NCBI GenBank assembly: GCA_029257185.1 | Contig: JARICT010000100.1 | Span: 1-64,000 of the forward strand | DNA length: 64,000 nucleotides | Source of the DNA: Quadrisphaera sp. | GTDB lineage: Bacteria > Actinomycetota > Actinomycetes > Actinomycetales > Quadrisphaeraceae | Direction: 5' to 3' | Shown: positions 6,981-16,297 of the stretch, one piece after another | Numbering within the stretch: position 1 is the stretch's first letter | Layout of the letters: each line of letters opens with the position of its first letter | Program-made: the position numbers and the translations under genes | Notes under the pieces: model-generated | Told to the model about the DNA's origin: nothing | Databases searched by the model: none | What the model saw: the letters and a program-made list of their open reading frames with translations, nothing else

Positions 6981-8746
6981 GACGTCTCGACGCGTGCCAG
7001 CGGGGCGCCGGCGTGCACCGCTGCGCCGACCTCGACGGCGCCTCTGACCAAGCGCCCGGCCCGGTGGGCAGCCACGGTGGTCTCCATCTTCATCGCCTCG
7101 AGGGAGGCGACGCCCTGCCCCTCGGCGACGTCCTCGCCGTCATCGACGAGCCAGGCGACGAGGTTCCCCGCCGACGGGCTGAGGAGCGCCGCCGGGTCGG
7201 CGCCGTCCGCCGACGAGGCCGGGTCAGACCCCGCGGAGCCGGTCTGGCCAGAGGACCCCCACGCCCCCGGACCCTCGAGCACCAGGTCCACCGGGAGGCC
7301 CAGCACCACGCGCCGCCCGTCGACCTCGACGGCCACCCGGCGCAGCGGCACCTGCTCGGCGGCCAGCTCGTCGGCGGGCTCGGGCAGCGGCTGCGGTGCC
7401 AGCCGCGCCGCCAGGTGCTCCTCCACCCAGCCGGTGTGCACGCCCAGGACGCCGCCGGGCGCGGTGAACGCCTCGTCCTCCAGCACCGCTCGGTGGGCCG
7501 GGATCGCGGTGGGCACGCCCTCGACCACCATCTCGTCCAGAGCTCGCACCGCGCGGGCGATCGCGTGGTCGCGGTCCTCGCCGACCACCACCAGCTTGGC
7601 GATCAGCGAGTCGAACGCGGGGCCGACGACGGAGCCCTCCTCCACGCCGGAGTCCACGCGCACGCCGGGCCCGGACGGCGTCCGCCAGGTCGTCACCGTC
7701 CCGGTGGCCGGCAGGAACCCCCGCCCGGGGTCCTCCGCGGTGATGCGCAGCTCGATGGCGTGCCCCCGTGACGGCGGGTCCTCGCGAAGCGGCACCTCGC
7801 CGCCGGCGGCGATGGCCAGCTGGGCGCGCACCAGGTCGATCCCCGAGGTCTCCTCGGTGACCGTGTGCTCCACCTGCAGGCGGGTGTTGACCTCCAGGAA
7901 CGAGAGCGTGCCGTCGGCGCCGAGCAGGAACTCCACGGTGCCGGCGCCGACGTACCGGGCGCGGGCGCACACCGCGCGGGCCCCCTCCCGCAGCGCGTGG
8001 CCCTGCTCGTCGGTGAGGAACGGGGCGGGAGCCTCCTCGACGAGCTTCTGGTTCCGCCGCTGCACCGAGCAGTCCCGGGTGCCGACCACCACCACGCGGG
8101 AGGCGTCGGCGAGGACCTGGACCTCGACGTGGCGGGGAGCGTCCAGCCAGCGCTCGACGAAGCACTCGCCGCGCCCGAACGCCGCCACCGCCTCGCGGAC
8201 CGCGGCCTCGAGGGCCGGTCCGATCTCATCGTGGGCCCGCACCACCTCCAGGCCGCGACCGCCCCCGCCGAACGCGGCCTTGATGGCGACGGGGAACCCG
8301 TGCTGCTCGGCGAAGGCGTGCACCTCGTCGGCGCCGGCCACCGGCGACGTGGTCCCCGGGGCCATGGGCGCGCCGACCTCCGCGGCGAGGCGGCGGGCGC
8401 TGACCTTGTCGCCGAGCAGGCGCATCACCGCCGGCGGCGGCCCCACCCAGACCAGGCCGGCCGCGACCACGGAGACAGCGAGGTCGGCGCTCTCGGAGAG
8501 GAAGCCGTAGCCCGGGTGCAGCGCGTCGGCGCCGGCGTCCCGGGCGGTGCGCAGCAGCGCGTCGGCGTCGAGGTAGGCGCGGGCGCCTGCGCTGCCCAGC
8601 GCCCTGGCCTCGTCGGCGGCGCGCACGTGGAGGGCGCCGGCGTCGTCGTCGGAGTACACCGCGACGCTGCGCAGCCCGGCCTCCGCGCAGGCGCGGGCGA
8701 TCCGCACGGCGATCTCCCCGCGGTTGGCGATCAGGACGGTGCGCAT
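6977..8746 (-). CDS. Biotin carboxylase fused to biotin carboxyl carrier domain
   Basis: The 589-residue protein carries the ATP-grasp biotin carboxylase fold: MRTVLIANRGEIAVRI at the N-terminus, the Gly-rich lid AAFGGGGRGLEVV near residue 155, ERWLDAPRHVEVQVLAD near 200, and FLEVNTRLQVEH near 290. The C-terminal 75 residues are a biotinyl domain whose EAMKMET motif places the biotinylated lysine at K553. It carboxylates its own biotin using ATP and bicarbonate. It is the third gene of the pxpA-pxpBC-accC operon, six bases after pxpBC, so the likely carboxyl acceptor belongs to that pathway rather than to fatty-acid synthesis. An alternative is a housekeeping acyl-CoA carboxylase alpha chain, but no beta subunit is nearby. 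Confidence 0.9.
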   Translation of the reverse strand: MRTVLIANRGEIAVRIARACAEAGLRSVAVYSDDDAGALHVRAADEARALGSAGARAYLDADALLRTARDAGADALHPGYGFLSESADLAVSVVAAGLVWVGPPPAVMRLLGDKVSARRLAAEVGAPMAPGTTSPVAGADEVHAFAEQHGFPVAIKAAFGGGGRGLEVVRAHDEIGPALEAAVREAVAAFGRGECFVERWLDAPRHVEVQVLADASRVVVVGTRDCSVQRRNQKLVEEAPAPFLTDEQGHALREGARAVCARARYVGAGTVEFLLGADGTLSFLEVNTRLQVEHTVTEETSGIDLVRAQLAIAAGGEVPLREDPPSRGHAIELRITAEDPGRGFLPATGTVTTWRTPSGPGVRVDSGVEEGSVVGPAFDSLIAKLVVVGEDRDHAIARAVRALDEMVVEGVPTAIPAHRAVLEDEAFTAPGGVLGVHTGWVEEHLAARLAPQPLPEPADELAAEQVPLRRVAVEVDGRRVVLGLPVDLVLEGPGAWGSSGQTGSAGSDPASSADGADPAALLSPSAGNLVAWLVDDGEDVAEGQGVASLEAMKMETTVAAHRAGRLVRGAVEVGAAVHAGAPLARVETS

Positions 8747-8752
8747 GACCCC

Positions 8753-10402
8753 TCAGCTCTCCTCGTCGACGGTGAACCGCACCCGGTCTCCGGGGCGCAG
8801 CTGCCCGACGCGGTCGAGGTGGGCGTCGGTGACGACGGCCACCACCGGATACCCGCCGGTGACGGGGTGGTCGGCGGCGAAGAGCACGAGGTCGCCGTCG
8901 GGGGATGCCTGCAGCGAGCCCGCGGCGATCCCCTCGGTCGGCAGCTCGCCGCCCCGGCTGCGCTCCAGGGGGCGTTCGGCGCTCAGGCGCAGCCCCACCC
9001 GGTCGCTGCGGGCGCCGACCGTCCAGCCCTGGTCGACCAGCGAGCGCACCGCGGCGGGCGTGAACCAGTCGTCGCGGGGCCCGAGGACCACGGCCAGCGC
9101 GGGCGGCTCGGCCAGCGGGAGAGGCTCGGGAAGCTCCGGGACGACGACCTCGCGCACGGCCCCCGCCTCGCCGGCGCCCACGACGAGGACGTCGCCGGCC
9201 GCGAGGGCCGCGGGGCCGAGCCCGGAGAGGGTGTCGGTGCAGCGGCTGCCCAGCACGGGCGCCACGTCCAGGCCGCCGCGGACGGCGAGGTAGGAACGCA
9301 GGCCGCTCGTCGGCCGACCGAGCTCGAGCACCTCCCCGTCGCGCAGCGCGAGCGCCACCCCGTGCTCCCGCTCGCGCCGCACGCCGTCCCGGCTGGTCGC
9401 GGTGAGCCCCGCGCGGGCGCCGGCCACCGCGAGCACCACCTCGCCGCGGGCCACCACCCTCAGACCGCCCACCACCTCCAGGGCCGCGGTCCACGCGGGG
9501 TTGCCGACGGTGGTGTTCGCGGCGACCAGGGCGCTGCGGTCCATCGGTCCCGAGGCGGGGACGCCGGCGCCGGCTCGCCCGGGACGCCCGGCGTCCACCA
9601 CGAGGGTCTGCAGACCCACCGCGGCGACCTCCACGGCGGCGCCCCCGGGAGCCGGACCGCGCACGCCGTCCGCCGCGGCCGCGCCGGCTCGCGGATCGGC
9701 GACCTCGCCGGGCCCACCAGCCTCGTCCGCCTCACCACGGAACACGTCGTCCACCCCGTCAGCGGTCTCGGGGAGGCGCGCGACCGCGACGAAGCGCACG
9801 GTGTCGCCGGGGGCGAGCAGTGCCGGCGGGGTGCGCTCGGCGTCCCACAGCCGCGCCGCGGTCCGCCCGACCAGCTGCCACCCGCCCGGTGAGGAGCGCG
9901 GGTAGATCCCGCTGTGGCGTCCCGCCAGCCCCACGGCGCCGGCGGGCACCCGCGGGCGCGAGGACTGCCGCCGTGCCACCTCCAGCGCCGGGTCGCCGCC
10001 GACCAGGTAGGCGAAGCCGGGCGCGAACCCGCCGAAGCCGACGGTCCAGGGGGTGCCCGTGTGGGCCGCCACGACCCCGTCATCCCCGAGGCCGGTCATG
10101 ACGGCGACCTCCTGGAGGTCCTCCCCGTCGTAGGCCACCTCGACGACGTGCTCGACCGCCGGGCCGGTGGGCGCTGCGTGCCCGATCTCGCCCAGCAGCT
10201 CCCCGACGCGGCGGGCCGCCACGCCCCGGCGCACCGGTCGGTCGAGCACCACCAGGATCGAGCGCGCACCGCACACCGCGTCGACCTGACCGGGCAGGGG
10301 GCGGGCGGAGAGGAGCGCGGCCACCGCGGCGGCCTGCGCGGTGCTCTCGAGGTCGACGACGAGCGCTCGGTCCCCCGCGGGGCGCACCGTCGGGGTGCTC
10401 AC
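8753..10402 (-). CDS. Fused 5-oxoprolinase subunits PxpB-PxpC (KipI/KipA, AHS1-AHS2)
   Basis: The 549-residue protein joins a KipI/AHS1 domain (residues about 1-215, with [15 protein letters not shown] and [17 protein letters not shown]) to a KipA/AHS2 domain. The second domain runs from about 280 to the end and includes [27 protein letters not shown] and [16 protein letters not shown]. The two parts are separate proteins in E. coli and form the ATP-dependent 5-oxoprolinase with PxpA; the same pair is the carboxyltransferase-like half of urea amidolyase. The GTG start overlaps the pxpA stop by four bases. Between the domains lies an Ala/Gly/Pro-rich linker. It is followed by a biotin carboxylase, which suggests a biotin-dependent variant of the reaction. 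Confidence 0.9.
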   Translation of the reverse strand: MSTPTVRPAGDRALVVDLESTAQAAAVAALLSARPLPGQVDAVCGARSILVVLDRPVRRGVAARRVGELLGEIGHAAPTGPAVEHVVEVAYDGEDLQEVAVMTGLGDDGVVAAHTGTPWTVGFGGFAPGFAYLVGGDPALEVARRQSSRPRVPAGAVGLAGRHSGIYPRSSPGGWQLVGRTAARLWDAERTPPALLAPGDTVRFVAVARLPETADGVDDVFRGEADEAGGPGEVADPRAGAAAADGVRGPAPGGAAVEVAAVGLQTLVVDAGRPGRAGAGVPASGPMDRSALVAANTTVGNPAWTAALEVVGGLRVVARGEVVLAVAGARAGLTATSRDGVRREREHGVALALRDGEVLELGRPTSGLRSYLAVRGGLDVAPVLGSRCTDTLSGLGPAALAAGDVLVVGAGEAGAVREVVVPELPEPLPLAEPPALAVVLGPRDDWFTPAAVRSLVDQGWTVGARSDRVGLRLSAERPLERSRGGELPTEGIAAGSLQASPDGDLVLFAADHPVTGGYPVVAVVTDAHLDRVGQLRPGDRVRFTVDEES

Positions 10403-11223
10403 GCGAAGGCCACGACGTCGACGCCGGCGCCGGCGAGGCGCTCGCGCACCGCGGCGGCCATGGCGACCGCGCCGGGCGAGTCGCCGTGCAGGCACACCGA
10501 GGCCGCGTCGACGGCCACGTCCTCGCCCTCGACGGTGGTGAGCACGCCCTCGGTGACGGCGCGCAGCACCCGCGACGCCACCTCGTCGGGATCGTGGAGC
10601 ACGGCGCCGTCGCGGCGGCGGTCCACGAGCGTGGCGGGCCCGCCGTCCGTGGCGCTGGTGTACCCCCGGTCGGCGAAGAGCTCCGGGACCGCGACCAGGC
10701 CGGCCGCGGTGGCCCGCTCCAGCAGCACCGACCCGGGCAGCCCCAGCAGCGGCAGGTCGGCGTCGTCGGCGAGCACCGCCGCCACCACCGCCTCCGCCTG
10801 CTCCCGGTGGTGGACCACGGCGTTGTAGAGGGCGCCGTGCGGCTTGACGTAGCGCACCGCTGTCCCCGACGCCCGGCACAGCGCTCCCAGGGCGCCGATC
10901 TGGTAGAGGACGTCGGCGGCGAGGTCGTCGGGCGCCACGTCGAGGAAGCGCCGGCCGAACCCGGCCAGGTCGCGGTACCCGACCTGCGCGCCGACGCTCA
11001 CGCCGCGCTCGGCCGCGAGAGCGCAGGTGCGGCGCAGGGTCAGCGGATCACCCGCGTGGAACCCGCAGGCGACGTTGGCGCTGGTGACGCTCCGCATCAC
11101 GCCCTCGTCGTCGCCGAGCACCCAGCGGCCGAAGGACTCCCCGACGTCGGCGTTGAGGTCGATCGAGCGCCGCGGGCCCGTCGGCGCGGGGTCGGGGAGG
11201 TCGGCGGCGGGTCGCTCGTCCAC
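10399..11223 (-). CDS. pxpA: LamB/YcsF family 5-oxoprolinase subunit A
   Basis: This 274-residue protein is the first gene of the operon. It shows the family's signature [15 protein letters not shown] at about residues 19-33, then [13 protein letters not shown] and [12 protein letters not shown], and ends with [10 protein letters not shown]. Together with PxpB and PxpC it opens 5-oxoproline (pyroglutamate), a by-product of glutamine and glutamate chemistry, to glutamate. GTG 11223 was chosen because a perfect GAGGAGG lies six bases upstream; an open frame continues further upstream but without such a site. bioY is divergent, with 220 bases between the two starts. Confidence 0.92.
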   Translation of the reverse strand: MDERPAADLPDPAPTGPRRSIDLNADVGESFGRWVLGDDEGVMRSVTSANVACGFHAGDPLTLRRTCALAAERGVSVGAQVGYRDLAGFGRRFLDVAPDDLAADVLYQIGALGALCRASGTAVRYVKPHGALYNAVVHHREQAEAVVAAVLADDADLPLLGLPGSVLLERATAAGLVAVPELFADRGYTSATDGGPATLVDRRRDGAVLHDPDEVASRVLRAVTEGVLTTVEGEDVAVDAASVCLHGDSPGAVAMAAAVRERLAGAGVDVVAFA

Positions 11224-11371
11224 GGTGTCCTCCTCGTCGCGTCCGGTCCGCGCTCGCCCCAGCTCGTCGCTGCGCACCCGGTGACCGGGACGGTAGGCAC
11301 CTCGGAGCGGTGTGACAAGGCACGGTCCTGCCAGATCGTCCGCGGGGTGGGCCGCGGTCTCGTCGGGGCGC

Positions 11372-11377
11372 TACGTT
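11372..11377 (+). promoter_or_regulatory. Putative -10 of bioY
   Basis: TACGTT precedes the 9-bp repeat block; a start about seven bases later would put those repeats in a 60-base leader of bioY. No -35 or BirA-type palindrome was recognised. Confidence 0.35.
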
Positions 11378-11390
11378 CGCCCGGACGCAC

Positions 11391-11426
11391 CCGACGCACC
11401 CGACGCACCCGACGCACCCGACGCCC
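11391..11426 (+). repeat. 9-bp tandem repeat in the bioY leader
   Basis: Four direct copies of CCGACGCAC (the last reads CCGACGCCC), preceded by a ten-base variant CCGGACGCAC at 11381-11390. They lie between the putative -10 and the ribosome site of bioY. There is no start codon to make them part of the protein. Confidence 0.85.
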
Positions 11427-11443
11427 CGACCGGAAGGCCCCCG

Positions 11444-12052
11444 ATGACCGCCCACGCCCTGCCGTCCCCCTCCGCTCCCGGGCTGGTGCTCGCCGACGCC
11501 TGGGCGTCCACCCGCGCGCGCAGCGCCGCGCTCGTGGTGGGCGGTACGGCGGTGACCGCCCTGATGGCCCAGCTGACGGTCCTCGTGCCCGGCTCCCCGG
11601 TACCGATCACCGGGCTGACGCTGGCGCTCGTGGTGGTCGCGGCCTCCCTCGGGCCGGTGCGCGGCCTCGCCTCGATGGGGCTGTACCTCGCGGCCGGGCT
11701 GGTGGGCCTGCCGTTCTTCGCCGACGGCGGGAGCGGGTTCGCCGTGGCGTTCGGCGCGACGGGCGGCTACCTCCTCGCCCTCCTGCCGGCCGCCTGGCTC
11801 ATCGGGCTGGCGGCGCAGCACGGCGCGGACCGCCGCGTCGGGCCGGCGCTGGTGCTGTTCCTCGCCGCCCAGGGCCTGGTCTTCGCGATCGGGGTGCCGT
11901 GGCTGGCGGCGGTGACCGGGATGAACGCCTCGCAGGCGCTGGCCGCCGGGCTGTACCCGTTCGTCCTCGGCGGCGTCGTCAAGTCCGTGGTCGCCGCGCT
12001 CGCCGTGCCCGCCGTCTGGCGTCTCGTGGCGCGGGGCGACGCGGGGCGCTGA
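11444..12052 (+). CDS. bioY: Biotin transporter S component BioY
   Basis: The 202-residue integral membrane protein has about six hydrophobic segments. The BioY signature PVPITGLTLALVVVAASLGP is at about residues 50-69, and GLVGLPFFADGGSGFAVAFGATGGYL at about 86-111. BioY binds biotin and works alone or with an ECF energising module; no bioM/bioN genes are visible here. The ATG was chosen for GGAAGG eight bases upstream, and it follows the tandem repeat block. The neighbouring divergent operon encodes a biotin-carrying carboxylase, which plausibly links biotin uptake to its use. Transcription probably ends at the inverted repeats just downstream. Confidence 0.95.
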   Translation: MTAHALPSPSAPGLVLADAWASTRARSAALVVGGTAVTALMAQLTVLVPGSPVPITGLTLALVVVAASLGPVRGLASMGLYLAAGLVGLPFFADGGSGFAVAFGATGGYLLALLPAAWLIGLAAQHGADRRVGPALVLFLAAQGLVFAIGVPWLAAVTGMNASQALAAGLYPFVLGGVVKSVVAALAVPAVWRLVARGDAGR

Positions 12053-12117
12053 GCCCGCCCCCGGCGCGACCTCCGCGCGATCCCGGCGCGACCCCGGCAC
12101 GGCTCCCGCTGCTGTGA

Positions 12118-12252
12118 CCGGGGACGCCCAGCCGCGCTGGCCGAGCGCCCAGCACGGCTGGACGTCCCCGGTCGCACCACGACAGACCCCCAGCGCGGCT
12201 GGGCGTCCCCGATCGCACCACGGCGGGTCCCCAGCACGGCTGGGCGTCCCCG
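12118..12252. repeat. REP-like repeats, family 2: four copies with 41-bp period
   Basis: This occupies the 303-base gap between bioY and the helicase gene. Copy 1 (12118-12140) is inverted relative to copies 2 (12148-12170), 3 (12189-12211) and 4 (12230-12252). Copies 2-4 have the form CCCAGCnCGGCTGGnCGTCCCCG and are spaced exactly 41 bases. The reverse complement of copy 1 equals copy 3, so RNA could fold as copy 1 with copy 2 (8-base loop) or with copy 3. The copy 1-copy 2 stem may terminate bioY transcripts, though no U-run follows. Each unit also contains a small internal palindrome around CAGCnCGGCTG. Confidence 0.8.
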
Positions 12253-12355
12253 GAGCGAGAGGGACGGCCGGCGCGGCGCGCGGTCCCCCGGCTCCGTCGG
12301 CCGCGGCGACCTGGCAGGGTTGACGGCTCCAACGGGGCGAGCGGGAGGGGCGGCG

Positions 12356-14917
12356 GTGTCGGGCGAGCACGGCGCACGGAGCACGGAGCGGGCCGACGAC
12401 GGCGCAGCAGGTCACGGCATCGCCGAGGAGATCATGGCCGAGCAGAGCCACGTGGACCTCGCCTACCGCCGTCTCGACGAGGCGCGGGAGCTCGCGGGGC
12501 AGCGCCTCGACGAGGTCCGCCGCACCTCGGGAGGCACGCCGGCGGCACGCAGCGAGCGTGACGCCTTCGCCATGCTCTACGAGGACCGCCTGGTCTCGCT
12601 GCGCGCCGTCGAGGACCGGCTGGTGTTCGGGCGCATGGACAGCCGCCCGATCGTCGCCGACGACCAGGACCAGGACCAGGACCGCGACCAGGACCACGAC
12701 CATGGCCAGGACCACGGCCAGGACGGCGGGCTCGGTCCCGACCGTCTCGAGACGCTCTACATCGGCCGCACCGGGCTCTCCGACGACCGCCAGCGCACCC
12801 TGCTCACCGACTGGCGGGCTCCGGCGGTGGAGCCCTTCTACCGCGCCACCGCCGCCGACCCCGGCCGCGTGGTCCGCCGGCGCCACCTGAGCCTGCGGGG
12901 GCGGCGCGTCACCGCCCTCGAGGACGACGTGCTCACCACCGACGGCCTCGACGGCGGCGCCGTGGTCGCCGGCGGCGGAGCGCTGATGGCCGCGGTCGAC
13001 GCCGCCCGCACCGGCCAGATGCGCGACATCGTCGCGACCCTCCAGGCCGAGCAGGACGAGGTGGTCCGCGCCCCCATGAACCAGGTGCTCGTGGTGCAGG
13101 GCGGCCCGGGCACGGGGAAGACCGCCGTCGCGCTGCACCGCGCGGCGTACCTCCTGTACGCCCACCGCGACCGCATCGCCCGCTCCGGGGTGCTCATCGT
13201 CGGGCCCAACGCGGCGTTCCTGCGCTACATCGACCAGGTGCTCCCGTCCCTGGGCGAGACCGGCGTGGTGATGTCCACCCTCGGCGGCCTCTACCCGGGC
13301 GTCCGTGCCACCACCTCCGACGGCGACGAGGCCGCCCGCCTCAAGGGCGAGGTGCGCAGCGCCGCTCTCGTGGCCGCCGCGGTCCGGCTGCGCCAGCGCA
13401 TCCCCGCACGCCCGGTGCGGGTCGACGTCGGTGGCGTCGGCCCGCAGGGGTCCCGTCAGCTCCAGCTGCGCCCGGCGGCCGTGCGCGCCGCCCGTGACGC
13501 CGCCCGCGCCACCGGAGCGGACCACAACACCGCCCGCACCACGTTCGTCAAGCGCCTGCTGTCCGAGCTCGTCCGCCAGACCGCCGCGGCGTCGGGGGTG
13601 CGCCGCGAGGACCTGGACCCCGAGGTCCGCCGCGACATCGAGGGCGAGCTGCGGGAGTCGGTCGCGGTGCGACGCGAGATCAACCTGCTGTGGATGCCGC
13701 TGGACCCCGTCGGCGTGCTCACCGACCTGTGGGCCCGGCCCGAGCGCCTCGCCGCTGCGGCCCGGCTCGCCGAGGAGCGGCACCCAGGTCGCGGCCGAGC
13801 CCCGGTCACCCCGTGGAGCGACGCGGAGCTGGCGTCGCTGCACCGTGAGCGCGGCGCGGCGCTGACCGTCGACGACGTCCCGCTGCTCGACGAGCTGGCC
13901 GAGGTCGTCGGCGACCCCGTCTCGCGCAGCGGGGCCGACGCGGCCGCGCGCGCCGACGCGGAGCGCCGCTCGCGCCTGGCGTACGCCGGGGCGGTCATCG
14001 AGAGCCACGCCACGGACGACACCGAGTCCCTCGAGGGGATGGCCGCCGGCCTCATGGACGCCGAGGACCTCGCCGACCGGTGGGACGTCGGCGGTGTCGG
14101 CGCCACCGTCGCCGAGCGCGCCGCCGCCGACCGCTCGTGGACCTACGGCCACGTGGTGGTCGACGAGGCCCAGGAGCTCTCGGCGATGGCGTGGCGGGTG
14201 CTCGCCCGCCGGTGCCCGTCCCGCTCGATGACGGTGGTCGGCGACCTCGCGCAGACGTCGTCGGTGGCCGGCGCCGTGCGCGGCGGCGGCTGGGAGGAGG
14301 CCCTGAGCCCGGTGCTCGCGGGGACCACGGGCTCCGGCCTCGACCTCGGGCGGCCCTGGCACCTCGCCCAGCTGACGGTGAACTACCGCACGCCCCGCCA
14401 GGTCATGGACCTGGCCGGGGCCGCGCTGCGGGCGGCCGGCGTCGACGCCCCCGTGCCCAGCTCGGTGCGTGACGCCACCACCGAGCCGGTGGCCGTCACC
14501 GCGCCCGGCCCCGTGGGCGGAGAGTGCTGGACCGCCGAGGTCGTCGACGCCGCCGCCGCAGCGCTGGCGCGCCGCGGCGAGGGGACGGTGGCGGTGGTCT
14601 GCCCGCCGGGGCTGCGCCCGCACCTGGCGCGGGCCCTGCGCGGCGACCCGCGCACCGCTGACGCCGCGGCCCCGACCACCCGCAGCGGCCCCACCACGAG
14701 CGCGGTGCACCTCACCGACGTGGCCGGCGTCAAGGGCCTGGAGTTCGACGAGGTGGTGCTCGTGGAGCCGGCCACGATCGTCGCCGCGGGCTCGCGGGGC
14801 ATCAACGACCTCTACGTCGCGATGACCCGCCCCACGCAGCGCCTCGTCGTGGTGACGTCGCAGCCGCTGCCCGCGGGGCTCGAGGCGCTGCGGCCGGAGG
14901 TCCCGCCTGCCGGGTGA
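12356..14917 (+). CDS. HelD/HelR-like RNA polymerase-associated helicase
   Basis: This 853-residue protein has an N-terminal coiled arm (EEIMAEQSHVDLAYRRLDEARE) and an IGRTGL...LTDWRAPAVEPFYRA segment typical of HelD. A superfamily 1 motor follows: Walker A GGPGTGKTAVALHRAAYLLY near residue 250, DEAQELSAMAWRVL, GDLAQT, NYRTP, and the C-terminal motif GVKGLEFDEVVLV with YVAMTRPTQRL. HelD proteins strip stalled RNA polymerase from DNA; some actinomycete members (HelR) also protect against rifamycins. The Asp/Gln/His-rich run at about residues 100-122 is an insertion made from GACCAG-like hexamers. The GTG start has GGAGGGG just upstream. It could instead be a generic UvrD-like ATPase, but the arm argues for HelD. 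Confidence 0.85.
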   Translation: MSGEHGARSTERADDGAAGHGIAEEIMAEQSHVDLAYRRLDEARELAGQRLDEVRRTSGGTPAARSERDAFAMLYEDRLVSLRAVEDRLVFGRMDSRPIVADDQDQDQDRDQDHDHGQDHGQDGGLGPDRLETLYIGRTGLSDDRQRTLLTDWRAPAVEPFYRATAADPGRVVRRRHLSLRGRRVTALEDDVLTTDGLDGGAVVAGGGALMAAVDAARTGQMRDIVATLQAEQDEVVRAPMNQVLVVQGGPGTGKTAVALHRAAYLLYAHRDRIARSGVLIVGPNAAFLRYIDQVLPSLGETGVVMSTLGGLYPGVRATTSDGDEAARLKGEVRSAALVAAAVRLRQRIPARPVRVDVGGVGPQGSRQLQLRPAAVRAARDAARATGADHNTARTTFVKRLLSELVRQTAAASGVRREDLDPEVRRDIEGELRESVAVRREINLLWMPLDPVGVLTDLWARPERLAAAARLAEERHPGRGRAPVTPWSDAELASLHRERGAALTVDDVPLLDELAEVVGDPVSRSGADAAARADAERRSRLAYAGAVIESHATDDTESLEGMAAGLMDAEDLADRWDVGGVGATVAERAAADRSWTYGHVVVDEAQELSAMAWRVLARRCPSRSMTVVGDLAQTSSVAGAVRGGGWEEALSPVLAGTTGSGLDLGRPWHLAQLTVNYRTPRQVMDLAGAALRAAGVDAPVPSSVRDATTEPVAVTAPGPVGGECWTAEVVDAAAAALARRGEGTVAVVCPPGLRPHLARALRGDPRTADAAAPTTRSGPTTSAVHLTDVAGVKGLEFDEVVLVEPATIVAAGSRGINDLYVAMTRPTQRLVVVTSQPLPAGLEALRPEVPPAG

Positions 14918-14977
14918 GATCGGCACGGACCTGTCGGAGGCCGAGCGGGCGCCGCCCCCGGCTGGGAAGGTGCTCCG

Positions 14978-16297
14978 GTGAGCACCGTCCGCCGCGAGGT
15001 CACCGCCAGCCTGCGCAGGCTCTCGCCGCCGGCGCTGGTCCGCGCCGCCCGCCAGCGGTGGCGCAAGGGTGGCCCCGCCGGTCTGGCGTGGGCGCTGCGG
15101 CTGACCGGCGCCGCGGTGACGTCCTTCGTCGTCGCGTCGGCCGTCCTGCCCGGTGCGGCGCCGTTGACGGCGCCGTTGACGACCATGCTGGTGGTCCAGC
15201 TCACCCCCGTCGCGCTGCTGGCCTCGGGCGCCGACCGCATCGTCGCCGTCGTCTCGGGCGTGCTGGTCGCGGTGGTGGTCTCCTCGCAGCTGCCGCTGTC
15301 GTGGTGGAGCCTGGCGATCGTCATCGGCACGTCCATCCTCGTCGGCCAGCTGCTGCGGCTGAAGAACAACCTCATCGAGGTGGCGATCAGCGCGATGCTC
15401 GTCCTCGGTGCCGGCTCGCTGGGGTCCACCGCGACGGCGTGGGACCGCATCGCCGAGACGCTCATCGGCGCGTCCGTCGGCATCCTCGTGACGCTCGCGC
15501 TGCCGCCGCGCATCGCCAGCGGCGCCGCGGGGTCCGCCCTCGAGGGGATGGCCGACCGCCTCGCCGACCTCCTGCGACGCTCCGCCGACACGTTCTGGTC
15601 CGCACCGTCGATCGAGCAGGCGGCCGGCGAGTGGCTGGGCGCCGCGCGCCAGATCAACCACGACGTCCCGGTCGTCGGCGCCGCGGTGCTGCGCGCGGAG
15701 GAGGGGCGCCGCTACAACCTGCGGGCGCTCACCGCCGTCGATGCCGGGCCGGGGCTGCGCGAGGGCATCGAGACCTTGGAGACCACCGCCATCACGGTGC
15801 GCGGCATGTACCGCGCGCTGCGCGACTCCAGCGCCGGCCTGGACCTGCCGGACCACGGCGGCGAGCGGCCCCCCGAGGAGGCCGACGGCGAGGGCGTCGA
15901 GCAGGCCGACGGCTCGGACGACCTCGTCGCGATGGTCCGGAGCGCGGCGGCGCTCGCGCTGGACGACATGGCCAGCGCCGTCCAGTCGTTCGGGGACGTG
16001 GTCGTGGCCGACGTGCGGCGCCGTGACGGCGAGGCCACGCGTGCCCGGCTCGACGCGGCCCTGGAGGGCCTGCGCGAGGCACAGGCGCGCCTGACCGACC
16101 TCGTCCTCGCTGACGACGCCCGGTTCTCGGCGCTGAACTCCACGCTGCTGCAGGCCGCCGACCGCATGCTCGTCGAGCTGAGCCCCCAGCGCCGCGACTC
16201 CAGCCTGGCGCAGCACCAGCCGCGCGGTCTCCCGGCCCGGATCGAGCGGCGCCGCACCGATCGCTCGGACGGTCCATCAAGTTCTCCCGAGCGATGA
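14978..16297 (+). CDS. FUSC/ArAE-like membrane protein, copy 1
   Basis: The 439-residue inner-membrane protein has a basic N-terminus, four or more hydrophobic segments between residues about 30 and 190, and a long soluble C-terminal helical half. Family features are the MLVVQLTPVALLASGADRIVAVVSGV stretch and the RLKNNLIEVAISAMLVL stretch. Members of the aromatic acid exporter/FUSC group are proposed to export aromatic compounds, but the substrate is not known here. GTG was chosen with GGAAGG about 12 bases upstream. Its stop overlaps the ATG of the next gene, a paralogue with the same layout, so the two products probably work together as a hetero-oligomer. Confidence 0.82.
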   Translation: MSTVRREVTASLRRLSPPALVRAARQRWRKGGPAGLAWALRLTGAAVTSFVVASAVLPGAAPLTAPLTTMLVVQLTPVALLASGADRIVAVVSGVLVAVVVSSQLPLSWWSLAIVIGTSILVGQLLRLKNNLIEVAISAMLVLGAGSLGSTATAWDRIAETLIGASVGILVTLALPPRIASGAAGSALEGMADRLADLLRRSADTFWSAPSIEQAAGEWLGAARQINHDVPVVGAAVLRAEEGRRYNLRALTAVDAGPGLREGIETLETTAITVRGMYRALRDSSAGLDLPDHGGERPPEEADGEGVEQADGSDDLVAMVRSAAALALDDMASAVQSFGDVVVADVRRRDGEATRARLDAALEGLREAQARLTDLVLADDARFSALNSTLLQAADRMLVELSPQRRDSSLAQHQPRGLPARIERRRTDRSDGPSSSPER

